Positions 1 through 5,795 of a stretch of DNA of 6,245 nucleotides are shown one piece after another. Every line of letters begins with the position of its first letter. Within the stretch, counting starts at the first letter, position 1. Location of the stretch: positions 1-6,245 of the forward strand of contig JAUWOI010000274.1 of the NCBI GenBank assembly GCA_030612185.1, given 5' to 3'. The translations under genes were made by a program, and so were the position numbers. Under the pieces are notes generated by a model that was given only the letters and a program-made list of their open reading frames with translations, was not told where the DNA came from and searched no databases. The stretch comes from Anaerolineae bacterium (GTDB taxonomy: Bacteria > Chloroflexota > Anaerolineae > B4-G1).

Positions 1-1
1 C

Positions 2-949
2 GAGTGGTATCGGCGGCAGGAAGCAACACCCGACGACGAGTTGATCGTGCGCGTGCTCGACGCAGACGCCCGCCGCTACACGGTGACCCTGATCCATCGT
101 GCTGACCGGGACGAAACTGCTATCGCCGCCCGCAATCGGACCCTGGCCGACTCGGCTGAGAAGGTGCTACGGGCGTCGCAGCGGAGCCTGCCGGATTTCT
201 GGTTGATTCCCCGCCTCATCGCCCACGATGCCTATCGCCATTCGTTGCCCCCTGACCCGTGGGCCGACGTCCTGCGGGCCGACATCCGTTTCGTGGTGCA
301 AGAGCGCAACACGGATCTGGTGGAGAAACTGGTAGACTATTTGGAGAAAGAGCATGCCAGGTGGCGCGATCACGATGCCATACCTCACCCCCATGGGGAT
401 CGCCGCAAAGCACGCTCGGAAGATGAGCGATGGGAGTGGGGGGTCTACCTGTTTGAGCGGGGGATGGAGCATATAGAGGCCGGGCAACTTTTCGCGGCTG
501 AAGCCTACTATCGGGAGACGCTGCGGATGGCCCCCCGTCACGCCGACGCCTGGGTACACTTGGGCAACCTGCGCTTCGGCGAGGGGCGGATTACCGAGGC
601 GCTGGTCCTCTACGAGCGGGGCCAGGCGGTGACCCCAGAGCACAATATTGCCGAGTTGGCTCTCGCCCTTGGGCCTCTCTGGGACGATGGAGGCGCGCGG
701 CCCTTCATGCGGGCACTGCGTGGGCGCGGACTCTGCCTGTGGCGGCTGGGGCGAACAGACGAGGCTCGCCAAGTCTTTGCCCGAATGCTGGAACTGAACC
801 CGGACGACAACCTGGGTGTCCGCTTTCTCCTGCAGGGTCTGGACGAAGGGCTGAGTTTGGAGGAGAGCGTGGCGAAGAGGGGGAAGCGCAAGAAGAGACA
901 GTCATCGTCTTTCTGGCTTGCGCAGGGAGGGGATATGACCAATGGGTAA
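2..949 (+). CDS. TPR-repeat protein, 5' end cut by the window edge
   Basis: The reading frame is already open at base 2 and continues into a TTG at 41, so the true start lies outside the window and 315 residues are visible. Counting from the TTG, residues 1-110 form a mixed region that I do not recognise (rich in Arg/Asp, with a PDFWLIPRLI segment at 51-60). Residues 136-200 hold two consecutive TPR-like helical pairs, including GQLFAAEAYYRETLRMAPRH and GRITEALVLYERG. A further unit at 222-257 (GRTDEARQVFARMLELNPDD) is a canonical TPR. TPRs form a protein-binding solenoid; nothing indicates an enzyme or the partner. The C-terminus carries a short basic stretch (KRGKRKKR, 279-286) followed by a Ser/Gly tail. 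No signal peptide can be judged because the N-terminus is missing. The next gene starts 36 bases downstream on the same strand. TPR assignment is firm; the function is unknown. Confidence 0.85.
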   Translation, partial: EWYRRQEATPDDELIVRVLDADARRYTVTLIHRADRDETAIAARNRTLADSAEKVLRASQRSLPDFWLIPRLIAHDAYRHSLPPDPWADVLRADIRFVVQERNTDLVEKLVDYLEKEHARWRDHDAIPHPHGDRRKARSEDERWEWGVYLFERGMEHIEAGQLFAAEAYYRETLRMAPRHADAWVHLGNLRFGEGRITEALVLYERGQAVTPEHNIAELALALGPLWDDGGARPFMRALRGRGLCLWRLGRTDEARQVFARMLELNPDDNLGVRFLLQGLDEGLSLEESVAKRGKRKKRQSSSFWLAQGGDMTNG

Positions 950-985
950 CTGGAGTTTTCCACTTGGCTGTAGGGAGATATACCG

Positions 986-1681
986 ATGAATCTTGACAAA
1001 CTTGAAAACCAGGTACATACCCTGATTGACCAAAACCAGAAGATCGAAGCAATCAAACTGGTGCGCCGGACCACAGGCTGGGGGTTGGGGGAATCCAAAG
1101 GCTATGTGGATACCCTCGCTCGCGCCGCACTGCCCGCCCTCAGCCCGGCGGACGAGGCAGCGACGGAGCAGGAAGTCAAGGCACTGGTCCAGCAAGATAG
1201 ATACGCTGAAGCCATAAAGCGGGTGCGAGAACGTACCGACTGGGGGCTGGGAGACTGCAAGGCTTACGTGGATGCGCTGGTCAAGGGCGACACCGTCAAC
1301 TGGGTGTTCGTTGCCTCTCGTGTGAGTGATCTGTTGGACCAGGGTATGAAGGACGATGCCGTCGAATGGCTCATAGCCCAGGGTAGAATGGACGCACAAG
1401 AAGCAAAGGATTACGTGGACTTTGTCCTAACGGCCAAATCAACGTACTCTTCGCCCGGTGATCTGGAACCCCCTGCGATGGTTGTTTCCCAGGTTCGCGA
1501 CCTGCTTGCCCGTGACCGCAAGGTTGAGGCCGTCAAACTCGTGCGCATCCTGACGAACTGGGGCTTGCGCGATTCCAAAGACTATGTAGATTCCTTGGAG
1601 TCGAAGAAGAAGCGGCGGCGAAAGCGTCGTCGTGGGAGAACGAAAACGCGACCGATGGGTGCAGGGCTTGATGAAAACTGA
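986..1681 (+). CDS. Protein with four ribosomal L7/L12 C-terminal-like repeats
   Basis: 231 residues; ATG preceded by GGGAG at 973-977, 8 bases away. The protein consists of four copies of the helix-turn-helix part of the bL12 C-terminal domain: about 8-45, 62-100, 109-149 and 169-205. Copies 1, 2 and 4 keep the pattern EAIKLVRRTTGWGLGESKGY and align with the E. coli L7/L12 segment around K65-K84. In that alignment K19, K24, R27 and K38 of copy 1 (K179, K184, R187, K198 of copy 4) fall on the L7/L12 Lys/Arg residues used to contact translation factors. Copy 3 is degenerate (AVEWLIAQGRMDAQEAKDYV): it loses the Arg and the WGL turn. The N-terminal dimerisation domain of true L12 is absent, so this is not the ribosomal protein itself. 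The C-terminus is a strongly basic tail (KKKRRRKRRRGRTKTR, 207-222). Binding to a GTPase or a ribosome-like surface is inference. The next gene follows after 19 bases. Confidence 0.82.
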   Translation: MNLDKLENQVHTLIDQNQKIEAIKLVRRTTGWGLGESKGYVDTLARAALPALSPADEAATEQEVKALVQQDRYAEAIKRVRERTDWGLGDCKAYVDALVKGDTVNWVFVASRVSDLLDQGMKDDAVEWLIAQGRMDAQEAKDYVDFVLTAKSTYSSPGDLEPPAMVVSQVRDLLARDRKVEAVKLVRILTNWGLRDSKDYVDSLESKKKRRRKRRRGRTKTRPMGAGLDEN

Positions 1682-1688
1682 TCTGTGC

Positions 1689-1694
1689 AAGGAG
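1689..1694 (+). promoter_or_regulatory. Ribosome binding site fixing the start of the CXC zinc protein
   Basis: AAGGAG sits 6 bases before the ATG at 1701. The same frame also has a GTG at 1632 and an ATG at 1671, but both lie inside the preceding gene and neither has a comparable Shine-Dalgarno sequence. The extra residues they would add are Arg/Lys-rich and unlike the CXC domain, so 1701 is the better start. Confidence 0.7.
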
Positions 1695-1700
1695 CAAACG

Positions 1701-2174
1701 ATGGAGAAAACAGTGAACTGCAAGTGCAAGTCTGGCTGTCGAACCAGACGCTGTGCCTGTCTCAAGAACAACGAGCCGTGTGACGAGAACTGTACCTGCA
1801 CCGATTGCCACAACCCGCTGAACGGCGTGGACGTGGATACCTTGTCCGTCTGTGCTATCCAGCACATTGACGAGTACAAGGCCCTTTCGGAAAAAGAGTT
1901 GGCGGAAGAGTATGAACTGCCCTGTGGATGTGAATCGGTCCCGCTCAGGCAGCTTATCGGGGATTATGCGTGTCAGGGCTGTGGCGAAGTGTACTGGTAT
2001 TCCTTCTGCTGGCAGGACGTCGCTCAAGATAGTTGTACGTGGCATTGCGAGGTATGCGGCAAGTGTCGAGACTGGCGGGAGTGGCATTGCGAACGCTGCA
2101 ACAAGTGCACGTATGGGGTCACGCTGCCGTGCGAACATTGTGGGGCCAAAGGGCCTATGGCTGACTTTGTCTGA
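1701..2174 (+). CDS. Cys-rich protein: CXC (tesmin/TSO1-like) domain plus CTCHY-like zinc region
   Basis: 157 residues, 24 of them Cys (about 15 percent). Residues 7-36 match the CXC domain: Cys at 7, 9, 13, 18, 20, 27, 31, 33 and 36, spaced CxCx3Cx4CxCx6Cx3CxCx2C, one residue shifted from the eukaryotic CxCx4Cx3YCxCx6Cx3CxCx2C. In eukaryotes (tesmin, TSO1, LIN54) this domain binds DNA with a three-zinc cluster. After an acidic linker (43-73) come CGC (75-77), CxxC (91-94) and then a dense region 112-147: HCxxCxxC (115-122), HCxxCxxC (129-136) and CxxC (144-147). The paired HCxxCxxC arrangement resembles the CTCHY finger of RCHY1-type proteins. No RING-like third domain is present. A structural, nucleic-acid-binding or metal-binding role is likely; a DNA target cannot be read from the sequence. 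It lies between the L7/L12-like gene (19 bases) and the HEAT gene (18 bases). The CXC call is strong, the CTCHY call tentative. Confidence 0.85.
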   Translation: MEKTVNCKCKSGCRTRRCACLKNNEPCDENCTCTDCHNPLNGVDVDTLSVCAIQHIDEYKALSEKELAEEYELPCGCESVPLRQLIGDYACQGCGEVYWYSFCWQDVAQDSCTWHCEVCGKCRDWREWHCERCNKCTYGVTLPCEHCGAKGPMADFV

Positions 2175-2192
2175 TTGGTGTGGTGAACGAGT

Positions 2193-2996
2193 ATGGACTA
2201 TAGGAGAGCTTCTACGACGGAACTGATTGATGCGCTGTGTGAACAGGAGCGTCTCCCCGACCTGAAACTGATCCAGGCTCTGTTGGAACGCGGGAATGAT
2301 GTTGTTCCTGAACTCATCGAGGTCGTCGAGTGTGACACGGATTGGCCACAGGTTCACGCTGCATTGCTGCTGTGCGAACTACAGGCCGAGTCGGCGCTGC
2401 CTGCTTTGCGACGGGCTATTAGTATGCCTGAGCGGCACGGTTTGGCCGATTGGCTGGCCGACGATGCACTGGAAAAGTTCGGCTCCGCCGCACTGGATAT
2501 GCTGGAGGCCGTTGCCGCCGACAAGACAGTGGAGTGGTACCCGCGCGCCGTGGCCTGCCGGGTGATGAGGACTATCGCACTTCGCCATCCCGAAACCCAC
2601 GACCGCGTCATGGTCTTTCTGCGTGGCTTGCTCCCCGACCCCGACCTGGACTGGCGGGCATACGAGAGTTACGAGGCCCTCAAGGAAGCCGTAGACGACC
2701 CGCAAGTTTGGACGTCGGTGGTCGGGCAGTTGTGTGATCTGCGCGATCCAGAAGCCTACGCTTTGATTGGCCAACTGTTTCAAGCGGGTCTGGTCAACGA
2801 AATGGTCTTTGACCCGGCGAGCTACCAGGAAGCGTATCAACAGGACGGCCTGCCTTGGGGTTTCAAGGAAAAACCACAGTCCCTGTTGGACTGCTACGAG
2901 CGCAGCCGACCACCAGACAGACGAGGAACACAAGGGACACGACGCATACCACGAAGAAGCAAACGAAGAAAACGGAAAAAACGAAGGCGAGGATAG
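2193..2996 (+). CDS. HEAT-like repeat protein, probably DUF1186-related, with basic tail
   Basis: 267 residues from an ATG 18 bases after the previous stop; the Shine-Dalgarno is weak, so translation may be coupled to the upstream gene. Residues 5-200 are successive amphipathic helix pairs of the HEAT/PBS-lyase type (for example PQVHAALLLCELQAESALPA at 52-71, then units at about 88-108, 115-147, 160-182 and 184-201). The section ending in GLVNEMVFDPASYQEAYQ (199-216) resembles the end of DUF1186 proteins, where a helical array is followed by an acidic GLVD...D...ALA-type motif; that link is from memory. It is most likely a protein-binding scaffold without catalysis. From about residue 239 the sequence becomes a different, very basic tail (RRSKRRKRKKRRRG, 254-267) encoded by a purine-rich low-complexity tract, which may be a recent extension rather than part of the domain. 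Confidence 0.75.
   Translation: MDYRRASTTELIDALCEQERLPDLKLIQALLERGNDVVPELIEVVECDTDWPQVHAALLLCELQAESALPALRRAISMPERHGLADWLADDALEKFGSAALDMLEAVAADKTVEWYPRAVACRVMRTIALRHPETHDRVMVFLRGLLPDPDLDWRAYESYEALKEAVDDPQVWTSVVGQLCDLRDPEAYALIGQLFQAGLVNEMVFDPASYQEAYQQDGLPWGFKEKPQSLLDCYERSRPPDRRGTQGTRRIPRRSKRRKRKKRRRG
2911..2996 (+). repeat. Purine-rich ACGAAG-type low-complexity tract at the end of the HEAT gene
   Basis: The stretch is built from irregular repeats of ACGAAG, AAACGAAG and ACACAAGG-like units and contains very few T residues. It codes for a Lys/Arg-rich tail in the HEAT frame and for an Asp/Glu/Asn/His-rich stretch in the frame of the next gene, which is what a simple repeat produces. I recall similar CACGAAGACACGAAGG-like tracts between genes of environmental bacteria, but cannot search for them here. 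It probably marks a former intergenic region now read as the 3' end of the HEAT gene. Confidence 0.5.
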
Positions 2997-3042
2997 AACC
3001 CAAGGAGCCAAATCAGTGATTGAGCCTGCTGAGGGAGATGCA

Positions 3043-3363
3043 ATGGACAAAGAGAGATTGCGCGACCTGCTTTGGGAAGCGACGGCAGACTGCCACGACG
3101 AAGAGGAGCGATTCTGGACCGTTTTCTACACTCTGGCCGAAAGGGGTTTGAACTTCCCACTCAAGGCCAGGGCATTGGGAGACCTGGTAGAGGTTGTGGA
3201 TCTGGACGGAGCGAGCAGTGGCCTCCGGCGCGGCATCGTAGCCCTCGTGCGCAAGGGAGATCGGGAATACTCGGTCGCCCTGGCGGAGTTGGAGTTCGTG
3301 GATCCAGACCTCGCCAGCGCAGAGTGGCTGGAGATGTATTGGTACTGGCTGGGACTGAGGTAG
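3043..3363 (+). CDS. Small CcbP-like (putative calcium-binding) protein
   Basis: 106 residues, starting at an ATG with GGGAG at 3033-3037, 5 bases upstream. The frame is open further 5' but that part is translated purine repeat, so the ATG is preferred. The order of segments matches my memory of cyanobacterial CcbP: an N-terminal acidic helix (HDEEERFWTVFYTLAERGL, 18-36), then NFPLKARALGDLVEVVDLDG (37-56), a beta strand pair with RKGDREYSVALAELEFVD (70-87), and a C-terminal aromatic helix (EWLEMYWYWLG, 94-104). CcbP binds Ca2+ through acidic surface patches. This protein is acidic (several Asp/Glu clusters), but the Ca ligands cannot be assigned with certainty. It is cytosolic, with no signal peptide or membrane segment. 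The next gene starts 6 bases after its stop, so the two are probably cotranslated. Function by family resemblance only. Confidence 0.7.
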   Translation: MDKERLRDLLWEATADCHDEEERFWTVFYTLAERGLNFPLKARALGDLVEVVDLDGASSGLRRGIVALVRKGDREYSVALAELEFVDPDLASAEWLEMYWYWLGLR

Positions 3364-3369
3364 GGCACT

Positions 3370-4065
3370 ATGAACTACGACCAATTTCGCACCATCTGGC
3401 ATGAGGCTCTGGACGCGGCCGGCTTGATGCCTTTTCCTCCCCGACCAATGGAGGCCGTGGAACTCGACTGGCTGAGCCGCAGGTACAGAATCAGCGTCAG
3501 TCTGCGCGGCGTGCAGCGCGCTGGGCCGTTCTACATCAATGCCGGCCTGAGTTGGAAGTGGGATGCGGCACTTGCAGCGCGAAGTGCCACGACGGAAGAG
3601 GACCTGTTGATCGAAGTGCTGGGTCAGGATGGTTACTACCTAGTCACGGAACAGCCCTGGCTGCGGGTAGACGTTACTCTGCGTGCCACGCTGCCGATGG
3701 ATGCGCCAATCCCGATGCCGGATGCCAGCGCCTGGCGTCGTTGGGTAGCCGAGGTGACGACCCGATTGGCACCACACCTTCCCATCAATGGTATGGATGA
3801 GAATGAGGATGAGGTTAGGGTAGGCTCACTTTCCTGGCGGGGCGAGCCCACCGCCCGGTTACGCTGCGATCCCGACGGTCAGTTGTACCTGACCGGTGTT
3901 GAGCTATCGGCCTGGCAGGGAATTGACTTACCCCGCCAGTGGGACAACGCCGACCGCCCACCAGACGATTGGCCTGATGCGCAACTGGCCGACTTCTCCA
4001 GTCGGGTGCACCAGGCGCTACAGGAGTGGGAGGATTGCCTGGGGTATCTGCATCGGGAGGAGTGA
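3370..4065 (+). CDS. Hypothetical protein, 231 residues, unrecognised family
   Basis: I do not recognise this protein. The ATG follows the stop of the CcbP-like gene by 6 bases; GAGG at 3357-3360 overlaps the upstream stop region and can act as its ribosome binding site. It is soluble (no signal peptide or membrane segment), acidic and rich in Trp, notably in WKWD (62-65) and the DNADRPPDDWPDAQLADF stretch near the C-terminus. The N-terminal part (1-115) alternates helix and strands, with YRISVSLRGVQRAGPFYINA (39-58) reading as two beta strands. Residues 120-140 are a helix (AWRRWVAEVTTRLAPHL), and the C-terminus is another (FSSRVHQALQEWEDCLGYLH). The EVLGQDGYYLVTEQPWLRVDVTL segment suggests a beta-rich core. 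No catalytic motif is visible. Its tight link to the CcbP-like gene suggests a shared role. It is coding: codon use fits its neighbours and the frame is uninterrupted. Confidence 0.75.
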   Translation: MNYDQFRTIWHEALDAAGLMPFPPRPMEAVELDWLSRRYRISVSLRGVQRAGPFYINAGLSWKWDAALAARSATTEEDLLIEVLGQDGYYLVTEQPWLRVDVTLRATLPMDAPIPMPDASAWRRWVAEVTTRLAPHLPINGMDENEDEVRVGSLSWRGEPTARLRCDPDGQLYLTGVELSAWQGIDLPRQWDNADRPPDDWPDAQLADFSSRVHQALQEWEDCLGYLHREE

Positions 4066-4085
4066 GGAGCGTACTGTGAGGTGAA

Positions 4086-4105
4086 ACAGGATTCGTAAAT
4101 CCTGT
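4086..4105. repeat. Perfect 8-bp inverted repeat (hairpin) upstream of the solenoid gene
   Basis: ACAGGATT at 4086-4093 and AATCCTGT at 4098-4105 are exact reverse complements separated by the loop CGTA. There is no T tract, so it does not look like a rho-independent terminator. It sits in the 71-base gap before the SWIM-derived gene and directly beside the point where homology to full-length SWIM proteins seems to begin. The AATCCTGT unit resembles intergenic AATCCTGTAAATCCTGT repeats that I recall in many bacterial genomes. Confidence 0.6.
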
Positions 4106-4123
4106 GAATCCGCGTTCTTTTTC

Positions 4124-4128
4124 GGAGG
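4124..4128 (+). promoter_or_regulatory. Ribosome binding site of the SWIM-type solenoid gene
   Basis: GGAGG lies 8 bases before the ATG at 4137, an ideal spacing. The only alternative start, a GTG at 4104, lies inside the hairpin arm and has no Shine-Dalgarno sequence in front, so 4137 is preferred. Confidence 0.7.
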
Positions 4129-4136
4129 TGGAAGCG

Positions 4137-5609
4137 ATGGAAGAGATCCTGGAGCAATGCACAAAGACTGAACTCATTGCACTCATGCGCCAGATGGTGG
4201 ATCGCTATCCCGACCTGGAGTTGCTCGTCATGCACTCCGCAGCCGGCAACGCGGAGGAACGACCGGCTGTGGACTCGATGATGATCCGCCAGCAGGTGGA
4301 CAACGTCTTCTATGATGCCGAGGACAACCGGCAATCGGCCTTCGACGTCGCCTGGAAACTGCAGGACGTGGTCAAGCTGGGCGACCACTATGCCGAACAG
4401 GAAGAGTGGCACAACGCGGCGACGGTCTACGAGAACGTGGCCCAGGGGATCCTGGACAACTACGAGATGGTCTATGATCATGATGGTGACCTCTCCTGGA
4501 GGGTCGACGATTGCGTGAGTGGGCTGGGTCGCTGTCTCGCGGGGACGGAGGATCCTGCGCAGCGGGGGACGCTCCTGCGGGCGCTGTTCGACATCTATCG
4601 TTGGGACGTGGACTATGGCGGGGTTGGAATCGGAGAGGATGTCCCTTCCATCATTCTGGAACACGCCACAGCGGAGGAGCGGCAGCGGGTTGCCGAGTGG
4701 GTGCACAAAGCTATACCCGCGGGCGACGACCGGCGCGCCACCTGGCGGCGAGAGCACTTCGGCAGCCTTCTGGTTGAACTGAACAAGGAGCGATTGGACG
4801 ACGAATCCTTCCTGCAACTCTGCCGCCAGACCGGACAGAGGCGGGAACTGATCGACCGGCTCTTGGCATTGGGAAGGGTGGACGAGGCGGTCGCCGAAGT
4901 CCGGCAGGTGGAGAACCACACGCTGCTTTCTCTGGCCGAACTCTTTGTATCCCACGGCTATGGCGGCCAGGTTGAGGAACTGATTCAGGAACGGGCGCAG
5001 ACGAGCCAGGCCTGCCCTGAGGGCCCGGCCCGAAGGGACAGACGTCTGATCGAATGGCTGAAAGAGCGAGCCAGGGCACGGGGCGACCTGGGGGAAGCCC
5101 TGACACTGGCGAAGACACTGTTCTGGCAGCATCCCTCGATGGCGGGCTACCGGGAGATGAAGAACCTGGCGCAACCGTTGGCGCGCTGGGAAGGAGTTGA
5201 CGGGCTTCGTGCAGTGATCCTGGCCCGGTTGGTCGAAGCGACCGAGTACACACTGTTAACCGGGATTCACCTGGAGGAGGGCGAGATTGACCGGGCGCTG
5301 GAGACGTTGGCCCAGATCCGTACCTCATCGAGGCGGTGGGGACCTCCGCTGCGCATCCGGGTGGCGCGGGCGGCGGAGAAGGGGCGGCCACGGGCGGCAG
5401 CCGACCTCTATGTGCAGCAAGCCGAACAGCTTATTGAGGTACGGGGACGGGACAACTATGCCGAGGCGGCCAAGTACCTGCGCCGCGTGCGCGACCTGTA
5501 TCACCGGCTAGGCGAACCGGAGACCTGGCAGACCCTCATCGCCGACTTGCGAGAGCAGAACCGTCGGTTGCGCGCCCTGAAGGATGAACTGAACAAGGCC
5601 GGGCTGTGA
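4137..5609 (+). CDS. C-terminal alpha-solenoid of a SWIM zinc-finger protein, SWIM domain missing
   Basis: 490 residues. The whole protein matches, in my recall, the part of bacterial SWIM zinc-finger proteins that follows the finger: TKTELIALMRQMVDRYPDLE (10-28), ALFDIYRWDVDYGG (149-162), ERQRVAEWVHKAIPAGDD (181-198), LIDRLLALGRVDEAVAEVR (238-256), IEWLKERARARGDLGEALTL (305-324), GEIDRALETLAQIR (382-395), and YAEAAKYLRRVRDLYHRLGE (441-460), ending NRRLRALKDELNKAGL. These are stacked TPR-like helix pairs. No CxC...CxH SWIM signature is present, and full-length relatives have roughly 100-170 more residues at the N-terminus. The eleven codons upstream of the ATG (PRSFSEVEA) still look like the family sequence, so the gene has lost its 5' end and been given a new start. 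It may still make a stable scaffold protein. The frame is intact, which argues for continued use. Last gene of the plus-strand cluster. Confidence 0.85.
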   Translation: MEEILEQCTKTELIALMRQMVDRYPDLELLVMHSAAGNAEERPAVDSMMIRQQVDNVFYDAEDNRQSAFDVAWKLQDVVKLGDHYAEQEEWHNAATVYENVAQGILDNYEMVYDHDGDLSWRVDDCVSGLGRCLAGTEDPAQRGTLLRALFDIYRWDVDYGGVGIGEDVPSIILEHATAEERQRVAEWVHKAIPAGDDRRATWRREHFGSLLVELNKERLDDESFLQLCRQTGQRRELIDRLLALGRVDEAVAEVRQVENHTLLSLAELFVSHGYGGQVEELIQERAQTSQACPEGPARRDRRLIEWLKERARARGDLGEALTLAKTLFWQHPSMAGYREMKNLAQPLARWEGVDGLRAVILARLVEATEYTLLTGIHLEEGEIDRALETLAQIRTSSRRWGPPLRIRVARAAEKGRPRAAADLYVQQAEQLIEVRGRDNYAEAAKYLRRVRDLYHRLGEPETWQTLIADLREQNRRLRALKDELNKAGL

Positions 5610-5795
5610 GGCTAACCGGGAACGGCTTGCCTGGGCTTTTCGCCCGAGACGTATCATTATTGAGGAGGCTGGGATGCGCGTGCTTCCCCTTGAGAGAGAC
5701 CAGCGGGGGGAACCGACGACGTAATCACTGAGGCGCTGGAGTGTCCATTCCAGCGCGTTCGGCGGAATCAGCAGTTCCAGGAGTTGGAGGAGCAA
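5610..5795. other. Spacer with no recognisable gene
   Basis: 186 bases between the solenoid gene and the SWIM fragment. It contains a tiny frame at 5674-5724 (16 residues, MRVLPLERDQRGEPTT) behind a good GAGGAGG sequence (5662-5668), and a frame open from 5694 that runs into the SWIM fragment's ATG. Neither resembles a known protein to me. No convincing terminator or promoter is seen. It may be eroded coding sequence or rearrangement debris. Confidence 0.5.
5674..5724 (+). CDS. Possible 16-residue ORF behind a strong ribosome binding site
   Basis: The frame MRVLPLERDQRGEPTT has GAGGAGG at 5662-5668, 5 bases before the ATG, which is a better initiation site than several real genes here. It could be a leader or the start of a gene whose remainder was lost. 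There is no homology I can name, so the confidence that it is a real gene is low. Confidence 0.2.
   Translation: MRVLPLERDQRGEPTT

Noticed and set aside
986..1681. True ribosomal protein L7/L12 (rplL)
   Set aside because: The N-terminal dimerisation domain is absent, the length is about twice that of L12, and there are four partial repeats instead of one complete C-terminal domain.
1533..2357. Minus-strand open frame of 274 codons
   Set aside because: It is antisense to the CXC protein, whose zinc-ligand spacing is unmistakable, and its own product resembles nothing.
2911..2996. CRISPR-like array in the ACGAAG-rich tract
   Set aside because: The units are short, irregular and contiguous, with no regularly spaced unique spacers.
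2767..3042. Upstream in-frame extension of the CcbP-like gene
   Set aside because: The extra residues are out-of-frame HEAT sequence and translated purine repeat; the ATG at 3043 has a good ribosome binding site and starts the family-like sequence.
3879..5174. Long minus-strand open frame of 431 codons
   Set aside because: It lies antisense to two well-supported plus-strand genes and its translation shows no recognisable domain; it arises from high GC and codon bias.
5632..5645. GGGC-TTTTC-GCCC stem after the solenoid gene as a terminator
   Set aside because: The stem is only four base pairs plus a wobble and has no following T run.
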